DNA of 64,000 nucleotides from Roseomonas sp. E05 (GTDB lineage: Bacteria > Pseudomonadota > Alphaproteobacteria > Acetobacterales > Acetobacteraceae). Position numbers and translations under genes: made by a program. Location: the NCBI RefSeq assembly GCF_030063475.1, contig NZ_JASIRT010000003.1, positions 62,001-126,000 of the forward strand, read 5' to 3'. Shown here in pieces: positions 1 through 8,810 of this stretch; position 1 is the first letter of the stretch, and the number at the start of each line of letters is the position of its first letter. The notes under the pieces were generated by a model. That model did no database searches and had not been told where the DNA came from. It saw nothing but the letters and a program-made list of their open reading frames with translations.

Positions 1-1
1 C

Positions 2-271
2 CTGCCGGCCTTCCCCGAGGTGCCCACCCTGCGCGAACTGGGCTGGAACGTCGAGATCGAGAACATGAAGGGGCTGATGGGTCCGGCCGGCATGCCGGAC
101 GAGGTGGCCGCCTTGCTGCATGACCGCTTCCGGGCCGCCATGTCGGACCCGGCCTGGAAGACCTTTCTGGAGCGGACCGGCGCCACCGAGGGCTATCTGG
201 ACGGCCCCGCCTTCCAGGCCGCGATGGACCGCCTGCTCGACCAGGTCAGCGCCGCCGTCCGGCAGAGCTGA
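2..271 (+). CDS. Bug/TctC-family tripartite tricarboxylate transporter substrate-binding protein, C-terminal fragment
   Basis: This is the last 89 codons of a gene whose start lies before the window; the open frame begins at base 2 and stops at TGA 269-271. The visible part, with a P-E-V-P-T-L-x-E-x-G stretch followed by a G-P-A-G-x-P segment and a helical C-terminus, is typical of the last domain of Bug (TctC-like) periplasmic binding proteins. These capture small carboxylates in the periplasm, often for tripartite tricarboxylate transporters. No transporter membrane genes are visible here. Family assignment is fairly safe; the ligand is unknown. The next gene is convergent. Confidence 0.8.
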   Translation: MPAFPEVPTLRELGWNVEIENMKGLMGPAGMPDEVAALLHDRFRAAMSDPAWKTFLERTGATEGYLDGPAFQAAMDRLLDQVSAAVRQS

Positions 272-312
272 CCTGATCCGGCCGGGCGGCGCGGGAAGGC
301 CCCGCCGCCCGG

Positions 313-1308
313 TCAGCCGAGCGTCGAGAGGTCCATCGGCGCGGCGATCCAGTCATAGCCGCCGTCGTTGCGGCGGGCGACATGGCCGAGCCCCGGCCAG
401 GGGAAGTGGTAGGACAGCACCGGGGTTCGGTCGGTGGCGAGCCGCTCCAGCATCCGGCTGCGCGACTGCGCCGAGAGCTTCGGGTCGGTGTCGAAGGAGA
501 ACTCCCACATCGGCTTGCGCAGCAGCAGGATGTGGTGGTGCGCCAGGTCGCCGGTGTTCATCATCACCTGGTTGCCGCTGCTGATGGCGTAGCAGTGGTG
601 GCCCACCGTATGGCCGGGCGTGGAGAGCGCCACCACGCCGGAGGTCACCTCCTGCTCGTCGCGCACCATCACCATGCGGTCGCGGTAGGCTGCGAGGTTC
701 TTCTTCGCGCCGTCGATGAAGGGCACCATGAAGGCCGGGCCGCGCTTGTTGCCGTCGTCGGTCCAGAACTTCAGGTCCGCCTCGCTGATCGCCACCTGCG
801 CATTGGGGAAGACGCGCTCGCCTTTCGCATCCACCAGCCCCCAGCAATGGTCGCAATGGGCATGGGTCAGCACCACGAGGTCGATCTGCTCCGGCTCGAT
901 GCCGGCGGCGCGCAGGTTGGCGAGCATCTTGCCCGTGGTCGGGCCGAACATCTTGCTGGCCTCGCCCATGCTCTCGCCCATGCCGGTATCGAACAGGATG
1001 AGCTGGCGGCCGGTGTTCAGCACCAGGATGTTCTGTTCCAGCGTCGCCGCGTCAGGCGGCAGGAAATTATCCTGCAGCAGACCGACGATCTCCTGCGCCG
1101 GCGAGGCCGGAAAGGCCGGTTCCGGCTTGCCCAGGGGCAGCCGCCCGTCCGAGATCACCGTCACCTCGTAATCCCCGAAGTGGAAGCGGTGCCAGGCAGG
1201 CGGCAGGGTGTTCCGGAAGGGCGCGGCGGCCTGCGCCATGCCGGCGGGCAGGGCGGCCAGCGCCGCAGCGCCGGCGAGCAGGCCGCGACGGGTCATCTGG
1301 GTCATCAT
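313..1308 (-). CDS. Exported MBL-fold metallo-hydrolase
   Basis: 331 aa. The start ATG at 1308 (of a tandem ATG ATG) is chosen because GGGAGGA lies just upstream. The N-terminus has a twin arginine (R7-R8) followed by a hydrophobic Ala/Leu stretch and an A-Q-A site near residue 27, so it is probably Tat-exported and periplasmic. The zinc motif H-A-H-C-D-H is at residues 149-154; further ligands are likely H233 (P-G-H-T-V-G), D254 (N-T-G-D) and H301. This is the dinuclear metallo-beta-lactamase fold used by lactonases, glyoxalase II-like thioesterases and related hydrolases. The substrate cannot be told from sequence. It is transcribed divergently from the liv-type operon, so a link to that operon's ligand is possible but unproven. 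Confidence 0.85.
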   Translation of the reverse strand: MMTQMTRRGLLAGAAALAALPAGMAQAAAPFRNTLPPAWHRFHFGDYEVTVISDGRLPLGKPEPAFPASPAQEIVGLLQDNFLPPDAATLEQNILVLNTGRQLILFDTGMGESMGEASKMFGPTTGKMLANLRAAGIEPEQIDLVVLTHAHCDHCWGLVDAKGERVFPNAQVAISEADLKFWTDDGNKRGPAFMVPFIDGAKKNLAAYRDRMVMVRDEQEVTSGVVALSTPGHTVGHHCYAISSGNQVMMNTGDLAHHHILLLRKPMWEFSFDTDPKLSAQSRSRMLERLATDRTPVLSYHFPWPGLGHVARRNDGGYDWIAAPMDLSTLG

Positions 1309-1545
1309 TTCCTCCCGCCGCCCTTCAGGGGCGGCTGCATCTTTTCCTGCGCGACCAGATCCGCGGTGAAGGTCGGTGCGCAGGCGGAAGGGGAGCACAA
1401 CTCCGGCCGGCAAGCGGCAGCGATTCCATACGGCAGAATGTAACGCTTTCGTGATTATGTCGGTATCGCTCCTTGGAGCGAGGTCCCGCGGCATGCCACT
1501 CTGCCAACGAGAGCCGAGCAACGGCCCCTTCCGGAGGACACGTCC
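1309..1545. promoter_or_regulatory. Divergent intergenic region with a perfect 14-bp palindrome
   Basis: This 237-bp spacer separates the divergent MBL-hydrolase and ABC-transporter operons. It contains CGCTCCTTGGAGCG at 1467-1480, a perfect dyad (6-bp arms, TT centre), about 65 bp before the transporter start. A dyad in a divergent spacer is a plausible repressor or activator site. No regulator gene is adjacent. Shine-Dalgarno sequences for both flanking genes are present (GGAGG at 1533-1537 for the plus-strand gene). Confidence 0.35.
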
Positions 1546-2910
1546 ATGCCGCACCCGAACCCTGCCGCTCCCCTTGCGCCCGGCGCCGGCCTGCCGCCGC
1601 TCGGCCGGCGCGGCGTGCTGCAGGCCGGGCTCGCCGCCGGCAGCCTGCTGCTGGCCGGCCGCACGGCGCAGGCGCAGCCGAGCCGTCCGCAGGAGATCAA
1701 GATCGGCATCGCCACCTATCTCTCCGGTCCCGCCAGTGTCTTCGGCGTGCCGGGGCGGCAGGCGGCCGAGATGCTGATCGACCAGCTCAACGCCGAGGGC
1801 GGCATCGGCGGCGTCAAGCTCCGCCCGATCTTCGTGGACGAGGGGCCGGGCGTGGACCATGTGGTCGGCGAGTTCCGCCGCCTCGCGCAGAGCGAGGACG
1901 TGGACCTCATCTTCTCCGCCATCTCCTCCGCCGACTGCCTGGCCTGCGCGCCGCTGGCCGACGAGCTGAAGCGCCTGACCATCCTGTGGGACTGCGGCAC
2001 CCAGCGCATCTTCGAGGAGGCGCGCTACGACTATGCCTTCCGCACCCAGGCCAACGCCACGCCGGAGGTGCTGGCGGCGCTGCTTTATCTGCTGAAGATG
2101 AAGCCCGACTTCCGCAGCCTCGCGGTGGTCAACCAGGACTATGCCTGGGGCCGCGATTCCTGGGACATCTGGCGCACCGCGATGAACACGCTGAAGCCGG
2201 GCGTGCGCGTCGTTGCCGAGTTGTTCCCACGCTTCGGCGCCACCGACTATTCGACCGAGATCACCCGCCTGCTGGCGCTGCGGCCGGACGTGGTGTTCTC
2301 CACCACCTGGGGCGGCGACCTCGACACGCTGATCCGCCAGTCCGCCGACCGCCGCCTCTTCGAGCGCAGCACCTTCGTGCTGCCGCTGGCGGAATCCTCG
2401 ATGGAGCGGGTCGGCAAGGCGCTGCCGGCCGGGCATATCGTCGGCGCCCGCGGCGACCACTGGTTCCTGCACCCCAACCCGCGCGACCCCGAGCTGCTGC
2501 GCCGCTTCACCAACGACTTCCGCCAGCGCTTCGGCGCCTATCCGATCTACTCCTGCCACCATATGGCGCAGGCCATCTTTGCCACCAAGGCGGCCTATGA
2601 GAAGGCGATGCAGGCCAAGGGTGGCGGCTGGCCGACCGATGCCGAGCTGGCGCAGGCCTTCCGTGGCCTGGAATTCCCCTCGCTGACCAGCACGGTGCGC
2701 ATCCGCGAGGACGGGCAGGGGCTGGAGGACCAGATCATCGGCACCACCATGGCCACCGACGCTTATCCCTTCCCCGTGATGACGGACATGGTGGTGTTCA
2801 AGGGCGAGAGCATCACCACCCCCGCCGGGCAGAAGAGCGCCGACTGGCTGAAGACGCTGACGCCCGCCATGCTGGACCAGATGCCGCAGCCCATCGCCTA
2901 CAAGCCCTGA
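1546..2910 (+). CDS. ABC transporter substrate-binding protein (Leu/Ile/Val-type, Peripla_BP_6)
   Basis: 454 aa. ATG 1546 follows a CGGAGG ribosome site. The N-terminus has a double arginine (G-R-R-G-V-L) followed by a hydrophobic stretch and an A-Q-A cleavage site near residue 44, a Tat-like export signal. The mature part begins with I-K-I-G-I-A-T-Y-L-S-G-P, the usual opening of type I periplasmic binding proteins of the LivJ/LivK family. It would capture the ligand in the periplasm and pass it to the LivHM channel encoded directly downstream. Homologues bind branched-chain amino acids, amides, urea or short organic acids, so the ligand remains open. It is the first gene of a five-gene transport operon, with only 4 bp before livH. 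Confidence 0.9.
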   Translation: MPHPNPAAPLAPGAGLPPLGRRGVLQAGLAAGSLLLAGRTAQAQPSRPQEIKIGIATYLSGPASVFGVPGRQAAEMLIDQLNAEGGIGGVKLRPIFVDEGPGVDHVVGEFRRLAQSEDVDLIFSAISSADCLACAPLADELKRLTILWDCGTQRIFEEARYDYAFRTQANATPEVLAALLYLLKMKPDFRSLAVVNQDYAWGRDSWDIWRTAMNTLKPGVRVVAELFPRFGATDYSTEITRLLALRPDVVFSTTWGGDLDTLIRQSADRRLFERSTFVLPLAESSMERVGKALPAGHIVGARGDHWFLHPNPRDPELLRRFTNDFRQRFGAYPIYSCHHMAQAIFATKAAYEKAMQAKGGGWPTDAELAQAFRGLEFPSLTSTVRIREDGQGLEDQIIGTTMATDAYPFPVMTDMVVFKGESITTPAGQKSADWLKTLTPAMLDQMPQPIAYKP

Positions 2911-2914
2911 GCCG

Positions 2915-3850
2915 ATGGCGGACTGGCTCGCCCAGAACGGGCTGCTGCTCGGCCTCGCCACGCTGGACGGGCTGTCCAACGCGGCGGCGATCTTCATGGT
3001 GGCGGTGGGGTTGAACCTCGTCTTCGGCGTGCTGCGGGTGCTGAACGTGGCGCATGGCAGCCTCTATGCCATCGGCGGCTACACGGCGGCCTCGCTGGGC
3101 CTTCTGCTCGCCGCCAGCGGCCTGCCGGACTGGCTCGCCTTCCCGCTGCTGCTGGTGGCGGCGCTGCTGGTCGGCGCCGTGCTCGGCCCGCCGATCGAGA
3201 AGCTGCTGCTGCGCCGCACCCGCCAGCACGAGCCGGTGCTGCAGCTCCTCATCACCTTCGCCCTCTTCATGATCCTGGAGGACCTGCAGAAGCTGGTCTG
3301 GGGCGTGCAGCCGGTGGTGAACGACACGCCGCTGCGCCTGCTCGGCACGGTGGACGTGCCCTTTGGCGCCGACGTCATCCCCTTCACCACCTACCAGCTC
3401 TTCGTCCTGCCCGGCGTGGCGCTGGTGACGCTGGTGGGACTTGCCTGGTTCCTGCGCCGCACCCTGGCGGGGCGCATGATCGTCGCCGTCACCGCCGATG
3501 CGGAGGCGGCGCGGGCGATGGGCATCGATGCCGGGCGCGTCATGCTGCTCACCTTCACCGCCGGCGCGGCGCTGGCGGCGCTGGGCGGCGCGCTGGCCTC
3601 GCCCACCGTCTCGCTGGTGCCCGGAGTGGGGGCCCAGACCATCGTGCTCTCCTTCGCCGTGGTCGCCACCGCGGGCCTTGGCCAGGTGGAGGGCGCCGCG
3701 CTCGCCGCGCTGCTGATCGGCCTGGGTCGCGCCTTCGCCGTCTATTTCGAGCCGGAGCTGGAGGTCGTCATTCCCTATCTCATCATGGTGGTGGTGCTGC
3801 TGGTGCGGCCGCAGGGCCTGTTCGGCGTGGTGGAGACGCGGCGGATATGA
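2915..3850 (+). CDS. livH: Branched-chain amino acid-type ABC transporter permease LivH
   Basis: 311 aa integral membrane protein with about eight hydrophobic segments. The characteristic N-L-V-F-G-V-L-R-V-L-N-V-A-H-G motif near residue 30 and the conserved G-A-x-L-A-A-L-G-G-A-L-A stretch identify the LivH family. It forms half of the inner-membrane channel with LivM. The start lies 4 bp after the binding-protein stop and the end overlaps livM by 4 bp (ATGA), so translation is coupled. Confidence 0.92.
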   Translation: MADWLAQNGLLLGLATLDGLSNAAAIFMVAVGLNLVFGVLRVLNVAHGSLYAIGGYTAASLGLLLAASGLPDWLAFPLLLVAALLVGAVLGPPIEKLLLRRTRQHEPVLQLLITFALFMILEDLQKLVWGVQPVVNDTPLRLLGTVDVPFGADVIPFTTYQLFVLPGVALVTLVGLAWFLRRTLAGRMIVAVTADAEAARAMGIDAGRVMLLTFTAGAALAALGGALASPTVSLVPGVGAQTIVLSFAVVATAGLGQVEGAALAALLIGLGRAFAVYFEPELEVVIPYLIMVVVLLVRPQGLFGVVETRRI

Positions 3851-4784
3851 AGCGCCACGCGGAACTCCTCCTCGCCCTGCTCGGCGTGCTGGCGGTGGTG
3901 CTGGTCGCCTGGGCGGTGCCCTGGCTGCGCTTCGTGCTGACCATCGCGCTGGCCAAGGGGCTGGCCGTGCTCGGCATCCTGCTGCTGCTGCGCGCCGGGC
4001 AGGTCAGTTTCGGTCATGCGCTGTTCGTCGCCTTCGCCGCCTATGTCGTCGCCTTCCTGGCGCCGCTGCTGCCCGAGACGCTGCTGCTGCTGCCCGTGGC
4101 GGCGCTGGGTTCGGCGCTGCTGGGGTTGCTCGTCGGCCTCTTCGTGGTGCGCTATCGCGAGATCTTCTTCGGCATGCTGAACCTCGCCCTCAGCATGGTC
4201 TTCTACTCCGTGCTGGAGAAGTTCTATGCCATCACCCATGGCACCGACGGCATCCGCCTCGCGCCCACCCGCTTCGCGGGGATGGCGCTGGAGGGCGCGG
4301 CGCAAGGCTGGTCGGTGCTGCTGCTGGCGCTTGCCCTCTCGCTCGGCTTCGGCGTGCTGGTGCGGCTGCACCTGGCCTCGCCCATGGGGCAGGCGCTGGC
4401 GGGCATCAAGACGCGCGAGCCGCGGCTGGAGTTCATGGGTGTTCCGGCGCGGCGGGTGCTGCTCTCGGCCTATGTCCTCTCGGCCTGCATGGCCGGCTGC
4501 GGCGGCGCCCTGATCGCCATGACGACGCGCCACGTCACCCCCGCTCTGGCCTACTGGACCGCCTCGGGCGAACTGGTCTTCATCGCCATCCTGGGCGGGG
4601 CCGGCAGCGTGCTCGGCCCCTTCCTGGGCGCGCTGGCCTATGAGCTGACGCGGGTCTATGCCGCCGCGCTGGTCGCCGATGCCTGGCAGATGATCCTCGG
4701 TACCGTCCTGCTGCTGGTCATCCTCTTCGCGCCCGGCGGCCTCTGGGGCATGGGCCGGGCGCTCTTCGCCCGGCGGCGGGCGGC

Positions 4785-4788
<4 letters not shown>
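3847..4788 (+). CDS. livM: Branched-chain amino acid-type ABC transporter permease LivM
   Basis: 313 aa, the second channel subunit. It shows LivM features: an early G-Q-V-S-F-G-H-A-L-F segment, the E-P-R-L-E-F-M-G loop that contacts the ATPase, and the C-terminal G-G-A-G-S-V-L-G-P-F-L-G motif. About nine hydrophobic segments are visible. It overlaps livH and livG by 4 bp each. The F-M-G-V-P variant of the coupling loop is slightly unusual, where many homologues have A-L-G-x-N. Confidence 0.92.
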
Positions 4789-6201
<1,413 letters not shown>

Positions 6202-6203
6202 AG

Positions 6204-6230
6204 GGGTGGGGGGAGATCCCTCCCCCACCC
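6204..6230. terminator. GC-rich hairpin between convergent genes
   Basis: GGGTGGGGG (6204-6212) and CCCCCACCC (6222-6230) form a perfect 9-bp stem with a 9-base loop. It starts 2 bp after the livF stop and ends 13 bp before the stop of the minus-strand gene. There is no T-tract, so it may be a rho-dependent pause or mRNA-protecting hairpin used from both sides. Confidence 0.5.
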
Positions 6231-6243
6231 GTGCCGCCCCGGG

Positions 6244-6468
6244 TCAACCTTCCTCGGCTTCCGTGTCCAGGAAGCGGCGCAACGCGACGTGTTCCGGGCC
6301 AGCGCTGCCCGGGCGGAGGAAGTCCTCCACCGTCAGCTCCGTCACATGGCCTCCCGAGGACAGGTTCCCCTGATGCCGCACAAAAACCCGCTCCGAGCCG
6401 GCCTCGCGCATCAGCTGCCAGCGGTCGCCGTTCGCACTGTGGTAGAGATCCCTCACCAGCAAGCTCAT
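6244..6468 (-). CDS. Small conserved hypothetical protein (74 aa)
   Basis: 74 aa, starting M-S-L-L-V-R-D-L-Y. A longer frame exists upstream, but only from ATG 6468 does the protein look like a compact soluble domain (D-R-W-Q-L, R-V-F-V-R-H-Q, S-S-G-G, E-D-F-L, G-P-E-H-V-A-L). AAGGTG lies at a workable ribosome-site distance. I recall similar short proteins of unknown function in Methylobacterium and Bradyrhizobium, but cannot verify a family name. It lies 56 bp downstream of the esterase gene on the same strand and may share its transcript. Confidence 0.65.
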   Translation of the reverse strand: MSLLVRDLYHSANGDRWQLMREAGSERVFVRHQGNLSSGGHVTELTVEDFLRPGSAGPEHVALRRFLDTEAEEG

Positions 6469-6524
6469 GCTGTCGCACCTTCTGTTCCGGGCCTGAAAGA
6501 GAAACCGCCCAGCAGGCACAAGGT

Positions 6525-7745
6525 TCAATCGCGCGGCTCTCCGCCGGCGGTGCCGCGCGCATGGCTCAGAAAGAAGCGGAGCATCTCGCGCGAGGCATCG
6601 GGGCCCTTCGGATCGGTGTAGGAGCCGGCGGGGCTGCCGCCCGACCAGGCGTGGCCGCCGCCATGCACGAGCCATTGCTCCAGCATCACCCGCCCGTTCT
6701 CCGTGAGATGACAGGTGCGGCTGTAGGCGTGCCCCCCCGCGGCCTGCCCGCGCTGCGTCTCCGGTCGCAGGCCACGCGCCGCGCCGGACTGGGCGATGAC
6801 CTGGTCGCCGTTGCGGGGATGGACGGTGCCATCCCGGTCCGCATGGAACACGATGGTCGGCATGATGCCGCTCCCGCCCGGCACCGTGCCGGCGCCGCCC
6901 TGCCGCATGGCCGCGAAAGCCGAGGGAATGTCACGCGCCGCGCCGCAGGCCAGGCCGGAATGCACGCCGACGGCGGCATAGAGGTCCGGATAGGCGGCCC
7001 CCATGATGGCGGCCGCCGCCCCGCCGGCGGAAAGCCCGGCCACATAGACCCGCCCTGGGTCCACGGCATGGTCCCGCATCACCTGGCGCGTGATGCCCGC
7101 GATCAGCGACGGCTCGCCCCCATCGCGCTGCTGGTCGCCGGGACTGAACCAGTTCCAGCACTTCTGGGCATTGGCGGAAGGCGTCTGGCCGGGATAGGCG
7201 ACGAGGAAGCCCTGCTCCTCGGCCAGCACGTTCATGCGCGTGCCGGCGGCGAAGTCGTCGGGCGACTGCGTGCAGCCATGCAGCATGACGATCAGTGGCA
7301 CCGGCTCGCCGCGATGGGTGCTCGGGATATAGAGCTTGTAGGGGCGGCTGCCGGCCGGCCCGGTGAAGCTGCCCTCGATGAACCGGGCCCCCTCGGGCAC
7401 TGGCACCTGCCGCTGCCGTGCCGAGAACTGCCCGGCGCCGCCCCAGCCGGGCGCCAGCCCGCCGTGAGGGAGCGGCGCCCGCGGCGGGATGATCCCGTCC
7501 AGGGTCGCGCCCGGGCCGCTGCCACGCATCCCGGGGAAGGGCAGGCGAGGAGAGGGCGTGGTGCCTTCATCGGGCTCGGCCTTCAGGTCGATGATCGGGC
7601 GCCGGTCGCCGGCCGGTGCGGCCGTCCCGGCGGCGCCTTCCTGGCCCTGCAATGCGCGCTGCAGAAGCGCGGTGGCTTCGCTCAGGCGGCCCAGCCGGGT
7701 CAGGCGGGCGGCTTCAAGCATAGGGGTTGGCAGCGTGGCGGTCAT
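6525..7745 (-). CDS. PHB depolymerase family esterase
   Basis: 406 aa; ATG 7745 is preferred over 7781 because GAAGG lies upstream and the helical N-terminus begins there. It is an alpha/beta hydrolase: oxyanion segment V-M-L-H-G-C-T-Q (residues 153-160), nucleophile Ser239 in G-L-S-A-G-G, a probable acid D303 or D305 in H-A-D-R-D-G-T, and base H365 in H-G-G-G-H-A-W. H-G-C-T-Q and the G-L-S-A-G box are characteristic of the esterase PHB-depolymerase family (type 1 catalytic domain). No signal peptide is seen; the first about 110 residues are a low-complexity linker. It could act on intracellular polyhydroxyalkanoate or other polyesters. It is downstream of an RHH regulator on the same strand. 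Confidence 0.85.
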   Translation of the reverse strand: MTATLPTPMLEAARLTRLGRLSEATALLQRALQGQEGAAGTAAPAGDRRPIIDLKAEPDEGTTPSPRLPFPGMRGSGPGATLDGIIPPRAPLPHGGLAPGWGGAGQFSARQRQVPVPEGARFIEGSFTGPAGSRPYKLYIPSTHRGEPVPLIVMLHGCTQSPDDFAAGTRMNVLAEEQGFLVAYPGQTPSANAQKCWNWFSPGDQQRDGGEPSLIAGITRQVMRDHAVDPGRVYVAGLSAGGAAAAIMGAAYPDLYAAVGVHSGLACGAARDIPSAFAAMRQGGAGTVPGGSGIMPTIVFHADRDGTVHPRNGDQVIAQSGAARGLRPETQRGQAAGGHAYSRTCHLTENGRVMLEQWLVHGGGHAWSGGSPAGSYTDPKGPDASREMLRFFLSHARGTAGGEPRD

Positions 7746-7853
7746 GATCGGTGCCTTCAGGCCATGGGCGCGCGCCGGCATTCCGCGTGGGGCGGGTGGC
7801 GCTGCGGTCCGGTTGGTGTGGGGATGCGCGGCCCGGTCAGGGCCGCCGCAAGG

Positions 7854-8276
7854 TCAGCGGATGCGTTCGGCCAGGGCGGCCTTCACCGCGGCGCTGGCCT
7901 GCAGTGCCCCGAGCACGGAAATCGAGGCGATCGTGGCGCGGGCGAGTTCCGGCGAGACGTCGGCGGCGATGCTGGCAAGCCCCAGCACCCGGATCTCGAG
8001 CATCTGTCCGGCGGCCTGTGCCGCTTCGAGATCCGCGCGGGTGTAGTGGCGCAGGCCAAGCTCCAGGCTTTTGCGGGCGACGGATTGCCGTGCCGCGTCC
8101 GCATGGCGCTCGATCTGGTTGCGGATCGCGGTGCGGATGAAGTCGGTGCGGTTCGCATAGAACCCCTCCTGCACCAGCAGGTCGATATGGCCGAGATCCA
8201 CATAGCCCAGGTTGATGGTGATCTTCTCGGTATCGCCGCCCGCCCTAGGCCGCAGTTCCCGGACGTTGTCCACCAT
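7854..8276 (-). CDS. CopG-like ribbon-helix-helix transcriptional regulator
   Basis: 140 aa. Residues about 18-57 (I-T-I-N-L-G-Y then L-V-Q-E-G-F-Y-A-N-R-T-D-F-I-R-T-A-I-R) fit a ribbon-helix-helix DNA-binding domain: a short beta strand followed by two helices. The rest is an Ala/Leu-rich helical domain, with I-R-V-L-G-L beginning a segment that may oligomerise. A GGAGGG ribosome site precedes ATG 8276. Together with the promoter-proximal dyad at 8292-8307, it probably represses its own promoter and that of the esterase 108 bp downstream. Target inferred from position only. Confidence 0.75.
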   Translation of the reverse strand: MVDNVRELRPRAGGDTEKITINLGYVDLGHIDLLVQEGFYANRTDFIRTAIRNQIERHADAARQSVARKSLELGLRHYTRADLEAAQAAGQMLEIRVLGLASIAADVSPELARATIASISVLGALQASAAVKAALAERIR

Positions 8277-8291
8277 TTTTCCATCCCTCCG

Positions 8292-8335
8292 CCATCCAGT
8301 GGGATGGTAAATAGGGTGCTCCAGGGGGAATGCAA
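8292..8335 (-). promoter_or_regulatory. Promoter and candidate autoregulatory operator of the RHH gene
   Basis: Read on the minus strand, TTGCAT (8335-8330) and TATTTA (8313-8308) are spaced by 16 bp and resemble a sigma-70 promoter. Immediately downstream lies CCATCC-AGTG-GGATGG (8292-8307), a perfect dyad, and another CCATCC occurs at 8281-8286. RHH proteins commonly bind short dyads or tandem repeats over their own promoter, so this is a good operator candidate. The fit is by eye only. Confidence 0.5.
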
Positions 8336-8438
8336 GGCCAGATGCCGGCTGCGGGCGGGGGGTCCAACGAGATCCGGCGGGTCCGGCCGCTGCGTGGCGG
8401 TAGGGTCCGAGCGCCGCCCTGGCGCGGCATGATGGGCC

Positions 8439-8810
8439 TCAGTTGCAGGGATAGAGCCGCACCGGGTCCGCGTCGGGTGGCAGCCCGGCGCCGAGCGGCC
8501 CGCAATGGCCATCGGCGCAGAGCTGCCACTGGCCGATCCCCGCTGCTTGGCCGCGGCGCAGCAGCACCTCGGGCAGGTCAAGGCGCGGGTGCCATTCCCA
8601 CATCGCGCCGACCTTCTTGGCGCCGGGCGCGGGGTCCATCCCCGCGCCCGAGCCTTCAACGCGCGCCGCTTCCAGGTGCAGCGCACCGGGGCGGACCTGC
8701 CAGTCCTCCTCCCAGCGCGTGTGCTCGACGGTGTGCGACCAGGCGAGCATGAAGCCGGCGATGGCCAGCTTCACCACCTGGCCGCCGCCGGCGATGCACA
8801 GGGCGCTCAA
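8439..8810 (-). CDS. DUF1850 protein of a TRAP transporter operon
   Basis: 123 aa from a TTG start at 8810 that overlaps the stop of the TRAP permease (TTGA). The only in-frame ATG upstream (8870) would put 20 residues inside the permease gene. The F-M-L-A-W-S-H-T-V-E-H core, the E-E-D-W-Q-V segment and E-G-S-G-A-G-M match DUF1850, a family that follows fused 4TM/12TM TRAP permeases. A hydrophobic N-terminus suggests export or membrane attachment. Its function is unknown; a role in transporter assembly or substrate handling is inferred only from co-occurrence. Confidence 0.75.
   Translation of the reverse strand: MSALCIAGGGQVVKLAIAGFMLAWSHTVEHTRWEEDWQVRPGALHLEAARVEGSGAGMDPAPGAKKVGAMWEWHPRLDLPEVLLRRGQAAGIGQWQLCADGHCGPLGAGLPPDADPVRLYPCN

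Noticed and set aside
1309-2997. Extension of the MBL-hydrolase frame to an 894-aa protein
   Set aside because: The extra N-terminal part is antisense to the binding-protein gene; a signal peptide and ribosome site support the start at 1308.
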